NCBI GenBank assembly: GCA_900549325.1
Contig: UROI01000006.1
Coordinates: forward strand, 1 to 54,432
Length of the DNA: 54,432 nt
From: an uncultured Mycoplasmatota bacterium
Lineage (GTDB): Bacteria > Bacillota_I > Bacilli_A > RF39 > UBA660
Direction: 5' to 3'
Positions 33,298 to 41,647 of the stretch are shown one piece after another (position 1 is the first letter of the stretch; every line of letters starts with the position of its first letter). The notes under the pieces are model-generated. The model was not told where the DNA came from. It did not search any database and saw only the letters and a program-made list of their open reading frames with translations. Made by a program: the position numbers and the translations under genes.

Positions 33298-34612
33298 TAT
33301 CTTCACCTTCTTCTAGGAACTTATATAATTCTAGCATTTCTTCCTTACTCTTTGGAGAAAATTTATTTTGACTTAATTTATCAAGAATCTTTTTACCTTC
33401 CTTCATTCTATGTTGTAATTCTTCTCCCATTTCATCAATATTAGCAAGTTCATATATATCTCTAACTTCCAAATATTCTAGTAATTCTCTTCTTACTAAA
33501 CTACCTAATTTCTTCATATCAGGAGCTTGTACATTACCACCAAGTCTAGATACTGATAATCCATAGTTTAATGCTGGTTTTTGTCCTTTAGCAAAGTTTT
33601 TACTAGATAAAACAAGTTGTCCATCGCATATAGATATAATATTAGTAGATATATAATCAGTAATATCTGAAGATTTAGTTTCTACTATTGGAAGTATTGT
33701 AATAGAGCCTCCATTCTTATGTTGACATCCTTTTTCAAGTAATCTAGAATGTGCATAAAAGATATCTGAAGGATAAGCATCTCTACCTGGAGTTTTACCA
33801 CTAGCAAGAGATATCTGTCTATATACATCAGCATGCTTCTTTAAATCGTCTATTACTACTAATACATCATAAGAGTCCATCATCATCTCTTCCGCAATAG
33901 AAAGAGCAACATAAGGAGTTAAATATGTTCTATTAGGAAGTTCATCATTAAATGAAGCTATAATAATTGTATAAGATGCAGCTCCTCTCTTAGTAAGATC
34001 ATAATAAATATCCTTAACTTCTTTCTTAGTCTTACCTATAGCTACATAAATACATACCATATTTTTATCTTTTTGATTAACTATAGCATCTAAGGCTATT
34101 TGCGTTTTACCAGTCTTTTTATCTCCTATTATTAATTGTCTCTGTCCTCTACCAATAGGATATAACATATCAATACCAGTAATACCAGTTAAAAACTCTC
34201 TAGTAACTAAATCTCTATCCATAATAGGAATAGGTTCATTCTCAATTGGTACTTCTACTAAGTTATCAAACTTCTTACCAGCTATCAAATCATTACCAAA
34301 GATATCAATAACTTTACCCATTGAATCCATACTAAATAAACATTTAAATTGTTTCTTTAAAGCATATACAGAGTCTCCTGGATTTATTTTTTCTTTTACT
34401 TCAATTAGAGAAATAGTGACATTATTCTTACCTACCGCAAAAACAAATCCCTTAGCTTTATCATCAATATTTACTTCTTCATAATAAGTAATATCATTAA
34501 GTCCTGATACAATAACAGTATAAGGATTAACCTTTATTACTTTACCAACAGAAAAGATATTATCATTATTCTTAATATCTTCAACTTTCTTATCTACTTT
34601 ATTAAGTTCCAT
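33284..34612 (-). CDS. atpA: F1-like ATPase alpha subunit, shortened C-terminus
   Basis: A 442-aa AtpA homologue, about 60 residues shorter than usual. Walker A is GDKKTGKT (163-170), GSITILPIVETKSSDITDYISTNIISICDGQ is conserved, and the arginine finger Arg356 sits in GLSVSRLGG, so it can complete the beta site. The helical C-terminal domain ends early (KEEMLELYKFLEEGEDNASR), losing the last helices. ATG 34612 overlaps the TGA of the b-delta gene, with GAAGGG about ten bases upstream. It should form an alpha3-beta3 hexamer with AtpD. Confidence 0.94.
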   Translation of the reverse strand: MELNKVDKKVEDIKNNDNIFSVGKVIKVNPYTVIVSGLNDITYYEEVNIDDKAKGFVFAVGKNNVTISLIEVKEKINPGDSVYALKKQFKCLFSMDSMGKVIDIFGNDLIAGKKFDNLVEVPIENEPIPIMDRDLVTREFLTGITGIDMLYPIGRGQRQLIIGDKKTGKTQIALDAIVNQKDKNMVCIYVAIGKTKKEVKDIYYDLTKRGAASYTIIIASFNDELPNRTYLTPYVALSIAEEMMMDSYDVLVVIDDLKKHADVYRQISLASGKTPGRDAYPSDIFYAHSRLLEKGCQHKNGGSITILPIVETKSSDITDYISTNIISICDGQLVLSSKNFAKGQKPALNYGLSVSRLGGNVQAPDMKKLGSLVRRELLEYLEVRDIYELANIDEMGEELQHRMKEGKKILDKLSQNKFSPKSKEEMLELYKFLEEGEDNASR

Positions 34613-34613
34613 A

Positions 34614-35372
34614 TCACACATTCCCTTCATTTAAACTAAAGTCATATACTTTATTTTTATAAATAATTTTAATACCTCTATATATATTGTCAGATACTTT
34701 AGTTTTAATTTTACTATCAATATAATCATAATTAATATTTTTATTTGGTACAAGTACAGTAATCGTAGGATTATTAAGTTCTATTAACCTATTTAAATAA
34801 TCAATAAAATCCACCATATTAAATTTATTACTTATCTCAAATATTTCATATACTTTATATTCTTCACCAGTTAATAATTCTTTTAAATATTTATCTCTCT
34901 CTTCAGGTAATAAAGTTTCTATCTTATATATTTCGTCAGGTGTAAATTTATTTCTAAGTTTAAGAGCAAAATCATATCTATTATTATCTTTAATATTTGA
35001 TAAAAAATCTTTAAGTAAATCTTCATAATTAATTATAAATTTTTCTTCTATTTTTTTATTTAATTCAAATATATTCTTGTCAAGATAACTAGTCTCAGTA
35101 AGCATATCAATAATACTACTATCAAAATCATAGTTAGGACTATTAACATCATTATTATTATCTTTTAATCCATTTTTCCTTTTCTCTAATTCACTTTCTA
35201 ATTCAGAAAGTCTTTTTTCTTTTTCATCTATTAGGTAATCATATTCTTGTAGCTTATCTACAAAGTATGATTTAGATTTCTTATCTACCTCTTTTACAGC
35301 ATTCTTAAGTATTAAACTCATTAATACTACAAGTAGTATAATAACAGCAAAAGAGATAATAAACAAAGTCAT
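34614..35372 (-). CDS. Fused b-delta type stator subunit
   Basis: A 252-aa protein with an N-terminal membrane segment (about 3-24), a charged helical stalk (25-75) as in subunit b, and a C-terminal region resembling delta: helical LKDFLSNIKDNNRYDFALKLRNKF and the closing VSDNIYRGIKIIYKNKVYDFSLNE, which matches the GGFVIRVGDKVxDxS end of AtpH. Joined b-delta proteins exist in some bacteria. It occupies the b-delta position before alpha. This implies a peripheral stalk, hence a real stator holding alpha3-beta3 still. Confidence 0.78.
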   Translation of the reverse strand: MTLFIISFAVIILLVVLMSLILKNAVKEVDKKSKSYFVDKLQEYDYLIDEKEKRLSELESELEKRKNGLKDNNNDVNSPNYDFDSSIIDMLTETSYLDKNIFELNKKIEEKFIINYEDLLKDFLSNIKDNNRYDFALKLRNKFTPDEIYKIETLLPEERDKYLKELLTGEEYKVYEIFEISNKFNMVDFIDYLNRLIELNNPTITVLVPNKNINYDYIDSKIKTKVSDNIYRGIKIIYKNKVYDFSLNEGNV

Positions 35373-35373
35373 A

Positions 35374-35619
35374 TTATCCCACTAATGGATTAAAGAATAA
35401 TAATAAGAAACAAAATGCAAATAAGAATAATAAGAATATTGAAAATATTATTAATATTGTCATTATTGAATGTACTACATCATTTTTAGTTTCTGGATTT
35501 CTCCCTACAGCTTCAGCTACTCTTCCTCCAAGTAATCCAATACCTAATCCTAGTCCTAAAAATGCAAGACCAACCATTACCCCTATTCCAATTGCAGTTG
35601 CAGATAAAATACTTTCCAT
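35374..35619 (-). CDS. atpE: F-type c-ring subunit homologue lacking the ion-binding carboxylate
   Basis: An 81-aa two-helix protein. Helix 1 has the Gly-rich packing pattern (GLAFLGLGLGIGLLGGRVAEAVG) and the polar loop Arg40-Asn-Pro matches the RQP loop that contacts gamma/epsilon. Counting 20 residues after the loop Arg, where all proton or sodium c subunits have Asp/Glu (E. coli Asp61), this protein has Ser60. Helix 2 (51-76) has no acidic residue at all, and helix 1 has none in the membrane. A ring could form and contact the shaft, but ion transport by the known mechanism should fail. GGAGG precedes the ATG. Confidence 0.9.
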   Translation of the reverse strand: MESILSATAIGIGVMVGLAFLGLGLGIGLLGGRVAEAVGRNPETKNDVVHSIMTILIIFSIFLLFLFAFCFLLLFFNPLVG

Positions 35620-35629
35620 AATTTCCTCC

Positions 35630-36364
35630 TTATAATTTATCTATTTCTTCATCTATATATTTACTACTAACATCAATATTTGTTAGGTAGCATAATTTAT
35701 TTATATCTTTTAATTTAACCGTATAATATAACTTATTATCTTTAATATATAAATTCATTATATCAGGTAAATTTTCTCTTATTCTAGTTATATATTTATA
35801 ACTATTATCATTAAACTCTGTACCAGTAATTTTCTCATTAGTAATAGCATCTACCACCATACCACTAGTATCGTCTAATTTTATATACTCATTAAATAGT
35901 GAATCAGCTATATCTTTATAAGTAACTTTAGTCATATTTAAAAGACTATCATTATTTACTAGTTTATTATCTTTCAAGTTATAGTTTAAAGTTAGAATCT
36001 CTTCATAATTAGATAATTCACCATACATAATATAATCTATTTTAATAGATAAAATATTCTTATATATTGTCTTAGTAATATCCGTATCAATAATCTTATT
36101 ACTACTTATAAGCTTATTTTGTTTACTCATAAAATCATTAGCTACTTTGTTATCAATATTTTCAAGACTTACTATATTACCATTAATCTTAACATAATCG
36201 TCTATTTTATAATTAATTATATTATCTTCTAGATAAGGATGTTTATGCTTATAAGCATAAATCCAATAAGTACTTATTCCTATAATAATACTAAATACTA
36301 TAGCAAAAACTAGAAAAGTTCTTCTATAATCATACCCTTTTTTAACCACTTTTTTCTTTTTCAT
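35630..36364 (-). CDS. Single-pass protein with external domain, first gene of F1-like operon
   Basis: A 244-aa protein: basic cytoplasmic N-terminus (KKKKVVKKGYDYRR), one membrane segment (about 15-34), and an external domain of about 200 residues. The external part (EILTLNYNLKDNKLVNNDSLLN ... NLPDIMNLYIKDNKLYYTVKL) has the look of DUF3298/RsiV-type domains, as in the gene at 18586, though this is tentative. It replaces the atpI-atpB genes that begin ordinary atp operons. It may be the cell-surface face of the machine. It lies behind a strong promoter. Confidence 0.65.
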   Translation of the reverse strand: MKKKKVVKKGYDYRRTFLVFAIVFSIIIGISTYWIYAYKHKHPYLEDNIINYKIDDYVKINGNIVSLENIDNKVANDFMSKQNKLISSNKIIDTDITKTIYKNILSIKIDYIMYGELSNYEEILTLNYNLKDNKLVNNDSLLNMTKVTYKDIADSLFNEYIKLDDTSGMVVDAITNEKITGTEFNDNSYKYITRIRENLPDIMNLYIKDNKLYYTVKLKDINKLCYLTNIDVSSKYIDEEIDKL

Positions 36365-36390
36365 AAGATTCCTACTTTCCTACTATATAA

Positions 36391-36419
36391 AGTATACCAT
36401 TTAGAAGTTTTTTAGTCAA
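36391..36419 (-). promoter_or_regulatory. Promoter of the F1-like ATPase operon
   Basis: TTGACT-N17-TATACT on the minus strand, about 27 bases before the first ATG. All nine genes down to 29579 follow with overlaps or gaps of at most ten bases. Confidence 0.82.
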
Positions 36420-36438
36420 TTACATAATCTTATTTTTA

Positions 36439-36472
36439 GAAAAAAAGTATAACCAATACTAAGTTACACTTT
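36439..36472 (-). terminator. Terminator between the hydrolase fusion and the F1-like operon
   Basis: AAAGTGTAAC/GGTTATACTTT imperfect stem followed on the minus strand by seven T, right after the stop at 36472. It separates the two transcripts. Confidence 0.72.
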
Positions 36473-37647
36473 TAATTATTACATTTTTCTTCAGATACAT
36501 TGGCTTGTTTACTCCAACCGATTCCTCCAGGACAAGATTCGCTCGGACTACCTGTTCTCCATAAATACTGATTTGTCGTCTGACAGTAATAACACGAAAA
36601 TTCTTCTTTTGAATAACAGCGTGGATAACCATTTTCCAACTGTTCGATACAGTCGCTATTTGCATTTTCTAAACAGTCGGTAAAATTAACACCTTCAGTC
36701 AAATTACCTAGGCTAACCATAAGTGTTTCAACTATCCAAGGAACTGCAAAAACAAGTATTGCAAAAATGATTCTTTTTCCTAATAGTGTTATATTCTTTT
36801 TTTGTGCGCCTTCATCGCTACTAACAACCGATTTAGAAAAATCTATCATTCCCATAATTATTAAACCGATTGGAATAACAATCTTAACTATATCTACAAT
36901 TAGTTTTCCAAAATATATAACTCTAAGAATATCAGGATTAGTACAAGCATCTACTATTGTTGTATTTCCTTTACTACTATTGCCATCACTAGGAGTAGGT
37001 GTTGGTGAAGGTTTAATATTTCCACTACATACTGTACTAGAAGTTACATTATATGTAGATTTTTCATATGATTTAGCTAATTTTTTATAATAATCTACTG
37101 TAGTATTAGAAAGTTTAGTATTAAATATATTAGTATCACTAAGTTTACTTCCTTCATAGCCAAAATATACATCATCATAACCAGGATTTTCGACATAAGT
37201 CCAAATAGTTCCATAATTACTAACTATACTTTTTGAAGCTTGTAATGTCATATTTTTAGGTACATTATACTTTTCACTTAAAACAAGTTCTGCTATATAA
37301 AGCATCTCTCCTTGTTTATTTTGTGGAACCTCACTACTAAAACTATTATTCTTATAACTACTATAACCATAATAGTTATTATCAGTTAAATTAATTAACT
37401 TCTCATACATAGAACTGCCACTTTTATTATTAGCATTATTTAGTACCACACTAGCAGTAGTTAATCTCTGAAAGAAATTATCGTCTGCATTTTTAGCGGT
37501 ATCTGCACCAACTTCATGATATACAATTTTAGCAAGTTGTTCTGCCGTTCTTGTATCACAATCTACTGCCAAAACATTATTTGTTCCTATAAACAATATT
37601 ACTAAAGAAAAAATACTAAATATCATTAGTTTAATCTTTTTATTCAT
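36472..37647 (-). CDS. Secreted fusion: SleB-like hydrolase domain plus VirB2/TrbC-like membrane pair
   Basis: A 391-aa protein. Signal peptide (1-27, ending NNVLA); a domain (about 30-200) with AEQLAKIVYHEVGADT and TTASVVLNNAN matching the SleB/cell-wall-hydrolase pattern with its catalytic Glu; a Pro/Ser/Thr linker (about 215-230); then two membrane segments around LIVDIVKIVIPIGLIIMGMIDFSKSVV and IIFAILVFAVPWIVETLMV, the VirB2/TrbC pilin style; and a Cys-rich tail (about 320-391, at least seven Cys). Peptidoglycan cleavage joined to a membrane pore-like region suggests cell-wall passage. It has its own promoter and terminator. Confidence 0.75.
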   Translation of the reverse strand: MNKKIKLMIFSIFSLVILFIGTNNVLAVDCDTRTAEQLAKIVYHEVGADTAKNADDNFFQRLTTASVVLNNANNKSGSSMYEKLINLTDNNYYGYSSYKNNSFSSEVPQNKQGEMLYIAELVLSEKYNVPKNMTLQASKSIVSNYGTIWTYVENPGYDDVYFGYEGSKLSDTNIFNTKLSNTTVDYYKKLAKSYEKSTYNVTSSTVCSGNIKPSPTPTPSDGNSSKGNTTIVDACTNPDILRVIYFGKLIVDIVKIVIPIGLIIMGMIDFSKSVVSSDEGAQKKNITLLGKRIIFAILVFAVPWIVETLMVSLGNLTEGVNFTDCLENANSDCIEQLENGYPRCYSKEEFSCYYCQTTNQYLWRTGSPSESCPGGIGWSKQANVSEEKCNN

Positions 37648-37676
37648 GAAATAACACCTACCTACGTTTCAATATA

Positions 37677-37705
37677 ATTTTATCATAATAAATAATAGTT
37701 TGCAA
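37677..37705 (-). promoter_or_regulatory. Promoter of the hydrolase/VirB2-like fusion gene
   Basis: TTGCAA-N17-TAAAAT on the minus strand, 30 bases upstream of the ATG. Confidence 0.68.
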
Positions 37706-37708
37706 GAG

Positions 37709-37742
37709 TAGAAAAAAGACATTGACTATATTAATCAATATC
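37709..37742 (-). terminator. Intrinsic terminator of topA
   Basis: GACATTGA/TCAATATC stem (one G-U pair) overlaps the topA stop and is followed on the minus strand by six T. Confidence 0.7.
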
Positions 37743-39773
37743 TTTTTCATAATCACAGTTCATACATTTAATTTTATCTTTCTTTTCAACTAGAGTTCCA
37801 TGACAATTAGGACATTTTTCTTCTAATGGTTTATCCCAAGTAGCAAAATCACATTTAGGATAGTTCGAGCAGCCATAAAATATTTTACCTCTTTTAGTTT
37901 TCTTTTCAACTATCTTGCCATCACATTTAGGACAGTCCATTATTTCTACTACTTTTTTCTCTTCTTTATCATTTTTTATATACTTACAAGTAGGATAGTT
38001 CGAGCAGGCCGTAAACTTACCATATCTACTTTGTTTTATAACTAACTCACTACCACAGTTAGGACATATCTCTCCAGTCTTTTCAGGAGCCTTCTTTTCC
38101 ATCTCCTTGAAGGCTACTTCTACCTTAGGTTCAAAGTCATCATAAAACATTCTAAGTAGTTTATACCACTCCATATCACCTTCAGCAATCTTATCAAGAT
38201 CATCTTCCATATTCTTAGTATATTCAACATTAATAATATCTTTAAAGAACTCTTGTAACTTATCAGTAGTTTCAATACCAACTTCCGTAGGAACAAACTT
38301 TTTATCTTCTATCTTAACATAATTTCTTTCTTTAATAGTATCAATAGTTTTAGCATAAGTAGAAGGTCTACCAATACCAAGTTCTTCCATTTCTTTAATT
38401 AATTTACTTTCGGTGTATCTAGCAGGAGGTTTAGTAGTATGTGAAGAGTACTCTATCTTATTAGATACAATAACATTACTATTATAAGTACTAAAATCAG
38501 GAAGTACTGTATCTTCACTATCTTCATATATATTATATACTTTTAAATATCCATCGAAAATAAGTACTTGACCAGTAGTTTTAAACTGATAATTATTATT
38601 ATCAAGAATAACAGTAGTAGCCTCTACCTTAGCATCTTTCATTAGTGATGCTAAAGCTCTATAATAAATAATCTTATATAGTTTATATTCATCATTAGAT
38701 AAATATTCTTTTATCTTATCAGGATGTCTATTAATTGATGTTGGTCTAATAGCCTCGTGAGCATCTTGAACATTCTCAGTCTTAGTACTTTTCTTTACAT
38801 AACCAACATATTCACTACCAAAGTTATCTTTAATATAACCATAAGTTTCTTTAACAAACTCATCAGAAAGTCTTACCGAATCTGTTCTCATATAAGAAAT
38901 CAAACCAACAGTTTCACTACCTAAATCAATACCTTCATATAACTTTTGAGCAATACTCATAGTCTTTTTTGAAGTAAATCCTAGTTTATTAGAAGCTTCC
39001 TGCTGAAGTGTACTTGTCGTAAAAGGAAACTTACTCTTCTTAGCCTTTTCTTTTTTATCAATACTCTCTATCTTAAAAGCATTAGATAGCTTACTTAATA
39101 TTTCTTTAGCCTCTACTTCTTTCTTAATTTCAATCTTTTTATGATTATAAGTATCAAGCTTAGCACTAAAGTCATTAAAATAAGCATCTATCTCAAAATA
39201 TTCTTCCGGTATAAAAGCCTCAATTTCTCTTTCTCTATCTACGATTAACTTAAGAGCCACTGACTGAACTCTACCAGCAGACTTTCCACCAGTCTTAGAC
39301 TGCATAAGTTTACTAAGTCTAAAACCAATAATTCTATCCAGAATTCTTCTTGTCTCCTGTGACTTAACTAAGTTATCATCTATTTTTCTAGCCTTAGCAA
39401 AAGAATCTAAAACAGCTTTCTTAGTTATTTCATTAAATACTATACGATCATAATCTTTATCCGTAAGACCTAAAGTATCATATAAATGCCAACTAATAGC
39501 CTCTCCTTCACGATCGGGGTCGGTTGCTAAATAAACAAAGTCTGAATCTTTAACATCTTTCTTTAATTCTTTTACTATTTTATTTTTACCCTTTATAATT
39601 TGATAGTCAGGTTTAAAATTATTATCAATATCAACACCAAAACCAAACTTCCCAGAAGTAGATAAATCTCTAATATGTCCTACTGAAGATACTACTTTAT
39701 ATTCACTTCCTAAATATTTTTCTATTGTTTTACTCTTATGTGGGGACTCCACTATTACTAATTTCTTTGCCAT
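37731..39773 (-). CDS. topA: DNA topoisomerase I
   Basis: Relaxes negative supercoils by single-strand passage. The Toprim domain (KKLVIVESPHKSKTIEKYL, YLATDPDREGEAISWHL), the catalytic Tyr in GLISYMRTDSVRLS, and IGRPSTYAKTI are conserved. The C-terminus carries three zinc-finger modules (CPNCGSEL ... CSNYPTC; CPKCDGKI ... CSNYPKC; CPNCHGTL ... CMNC). ATG 39773 (680 aa) is preferred over an upstream start because MAKKLVIVES is the conserved N-terminus and AAAGGATT lies just before it. Confidence 0.98.
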   Translation of the reverse strand: MAKKLVIVESPHKSKTIEKYLGSEYKVVSSVGHIRDLSTSGKFGFGVDIDNNFKPDYQIIKGKNKIVKELKKDVKDSDFVYLATDPDREGEAISWHLYDTLGLTDKDYDRIVFNEITKKAVLDSFAKARKIDDNLVKSQETRRILDRIIGFRLSKLMQSKTGGKSAGRVQSVALKLIVDREREIEAFIPEEYFEIDAYFNDFSAKLDTYNHKKIEIKKEVEAKEILSKLSNAFKIESIDKKEKAKKSKFPFTTSTLQQEASNKLGFTSKKTMSIAQKLYEGIDLGSETVGLISYMRTDSVRLSDEFVKETYGYIKDNFGSEYVGYVKKSTKTENVQDAHEAIRPTSINRHPDKIKEYLSNDEYKLYKIIYYRALASLMKDAKVEATTVILDNNNYQFKTTGQVLIFDGYLKVYNIYEDSEDTVLPDFSTYNSNVIVSNKIEYSSHTTKPPARYTESKLIKEMEELGIGRPSTYAKTIDTIKERNYVKIEDKKFVPTEVGIETTDKLQEFFKDIINVEYTKNMEDDLDKIAEGDMEWYKLLRMFYDDFEPKVEVAFKEMEKKAPEKTGEICPNCGSELVIKQSRYGKFTACSNYPTCKYIKNDKEEKKVVEIMDCPKCDGKIVEKKTKRGKIFYGCSNYPKCDFATWDKPLEEKCPNCHGTLVEKKDKIKCMNCDYEKDID

Positions 39774-39795
39774 AGAATCCTTTCCTTTCTGTAAC

Positions 39796-39825
39796 ATTAT
39801 ATACTACTTTATTAGTAAATTGCAA
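39796..39825 (-). promoter_or_regulatory. Promoter of topA
   Basis: TTGCAA-N18-TATAAT on the minus strand, about 22 bases before the topA ATG. Confidence 0.65.
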
Positions 39826-39860
39826 GTACTTTTTTTATTTTCACATAATATAACATAAAT

Positions 39861-39882
39861 AGCCTCCTCGTATAAGGAAGCT
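39861..39882 (-). terminator. Possible terminator after the deacetylase-like gene
   Basis: AGCCTCCT/AGGAAGCT stem (one G-U pair) with a 6-base loop about 80 bases past the stop at 39962. The following T-run is poor. Confidence 0.35.
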
Positions 39883-39961
39883 ACTATATATATAAACACA
39901 AGCTAATGCTCATGACACTATATATTATGCTATTTATCATAAAATAGTTCTTATTTTTAAT

Positions 39962-40762
39962 CTATTCTGTAAGTAATTCTTCTAGAGGTACTATCATATA
40001 TCCTTTACTATTAATATACTTAACTATAATATCAAGATTATTCATATCATTAAGAAGTATTATACTACCATTAGCTAAATTATTCTTAATATCTAAATAA
40101 TCGCCAACTATACTAGGTATTACAACATACATCTTCTTCTTATTACAAATATTCAAAGTATCATTATTCTTATCCATACTTAGACAATATATAGATTTAT
40201 TCTTACTAACTCTATTAATAATAGTATTATCATTATCAAGTATTTCTTCACTATATATACCATTATTACCATAAGTATAAATACTATTCTTATTAATTTT
40301 TTTAATATTATTTATAGATACATCTTTATGATTTAAAAATATTGTAATATTATTATTCTTAATCTTATCAATATTATCATAATTAGTAATAACAAGTAAG
40401 GATACTCTACTACTAGAGGTATTGCCTCCTATAATATATTTATCCATATTATTAGATAGCATCTCACTAGGTAATATATCATTATATACAAGATAATCCT
40501 CTCTAAAGATACCACTTACTTTCATATTCTCATAACTCTTATCAAGGTCTACACTCTTTCCCTTAACTCCAGGAATAATCGTATTATTATCAAGTACTGC
40601 ATTGACAGGAAGAACTTCATATTTATCTTTTAATAAGTCTATCTTATTCATAAGGGGATCTTTCTTATTAATAAAATTCATTACTCTATCTGTATAAAAA
40701 AAACTAAATAGTACAAGTACTAATAACGATACCATTTTAAATATATTCTTCAAGATAATCAC
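39962..40762 (-). CDS. Membrane-anchored polysaccharide-deacetylase-like protein, degenerate
   Basis: A 266-aa protein with an N-terminal signal or anchor segment (about 6-24). The N-terminal extension (TIIPGVKGKSVDLDKSYENMK) and the ending GSIILLNDMNNLDIIVKYINSKGYMIVPLEELL match NodB-type deacetylases, where the last part normally reads ILLHD...L...L..kGY..V.l.el. The metal-binding His-Asp motifs are not visible, and the region between is shortened. It is probably a catalytically dead relative that binds glycan, or acts in spore/cell-wall assembly. Confidence 0.55.
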   Translation of the reverse strand: MIILKNIFKMVSLLVLVLFSFFYTDRVMNFINKKDPLMNKIDLLKDKYEVLPVNAVLDNNTIIPGVKGKSVDLDKSYENMKVSGIFREDYLVYNDILPSEMLSNNMDKYIIGGNTSSSRVSLLVITNYDNIDKIKNNNITIFLNHKDVSINNIKKINKNSIYTYGNNGIYSEEILDNDNTIINRVSKNKSIYCLSMDKNNDTLNICNKKKMYVVIPSIVGDYLDIKNNLANGSIILLNDMNNLDIIVKYINSKGYMIVPLEELLTE

Positions 40763-40813
40763 CTAATAATATATATGAATTAAAAAATAAAAGTACTACT
40801 TAAAATAGCACTT

Positions 40814-41260
40814 TTATTTCTTTGCTTGTTTTAAAGCGTTGCTTGCAGCTTCATATAAAGCATCAATTTTAATAGTACAACCACTTACTGCATCAGTTTT
40901 ACCATCTTCATCTAACTTTAGACTATCAATACCTTGGTTTTTAACAATATAATCCTCAAGAGCCTTAACCTGAGTATCCCATTCACCAAGAGTACTTCCA
41001 TAAGGATTGTTATACATACCATATTCACTACCTAAAGCTTTTTTAGTGGTCTTAACACCATCTTTAGTATAAGTAGTATCAAGTTCTACACTAGTAATCT
41101 TACCATTACTATCAACAGTAACAGTAGCAGTAGCAGTATTATCTTGTCCACCATAACTATCAGTAGCAGTACCAGTATATATACCTTCTTTATATCCCTT
41201 CGAGCAGCCTCCTAGTACTAGTAGACTAACCATACTAAGTACAATTATCTTCTTTTTCAT
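40814..41260 (-). CDS. FMN-binding lipoprotein (ApbE substrate)
   Basis: A 148-aa lipoprotein: signal peptide with lipobox LVLGGC (Cys at about 19), then an FMN-binding domain (PF04205 type). The attachment region reads TDAVSGCTIKIDALYEA, matching DAVSGATxxS, with Cys replacing Ala before the Thr that receives FMN. GYKEGIYTGTATDSYGG and IVKNQGI are also family-typical. ApbE, encoded at 42965, would attach the flavin outside the cell. Likely an extracytosolic electron carrier. GGAGG precedes the ATG. Confidence 0.85.
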   Translation of the reverse strand: MKKKIIVLSMVSLLVLGGCSKGYKEGIYTGTATDSYGGQDNTATATVTVDSNGKITSVELDTTYTKDGVKTTKKALGSEYGMYNNPYGSTLGEWDTQVKALEDYIVKNQGIDSLKLDEDGKTDAVSGCTIKIDALYEAASNALKQAKK

Positions 41261-41330
41261 ATTTCCTCCTACTATCTAATTATAAAACATTTTAATTACT
41301 TTGACTAGTACTAAATTAATATTTTTTATT

Positions 41331-41639
41331 CTATTTATTAAATTTATTTCTAATAAATATTCTTATTCTCTTACTAATACTAGGCTTTCTATATATAATA
41401 GTTAACACCAGTATCAAAAGGCAAAAGATAAATTCAGTAGTAGTAACTACTTTAAGCATAAATTCATTACTACATAAAATAGCATATAAAAAGTATGACA
41501 AACTACTTATTACCCATAATATCCATGAAGAAATACTAAGATCACTAGCAGTTTTATTTCTAAGTATTTTTATAGCCTGAGGTAAATAAGAAAAGAAGGT
41601 ACTAGCCGTTGCTATTCCAAGTAAAATATTAGCTAACAT
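41331..41639 (-). CDS. SemiSWEET/PQ-loop transporter
   Basis: A 102-aa protein with three membrane segments and the PQ-loop signature FFSYLPQAIKILRNKTASDLS, followed by WILWVISSLSYFLYA. SemiSWEETs dimerise to transport sugars by facilitated diffusion; the substrate here is not known. A basic tail follows the third segment. It lies eight bases after the CinA-C gene, in the ApbE operon. Confidence 0.83.
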   Translation of the reverse strand: MLANILLGIATASTFFSYLPQAIKILRNKTASDLSISSWILWVISSLSYFLYAILCSNEFMLKVVTTTEFIFCLLILVLTIIYRKPSISKRIRIFIRNKFNK

Positions 41640-41647
41640 AACTTCAC

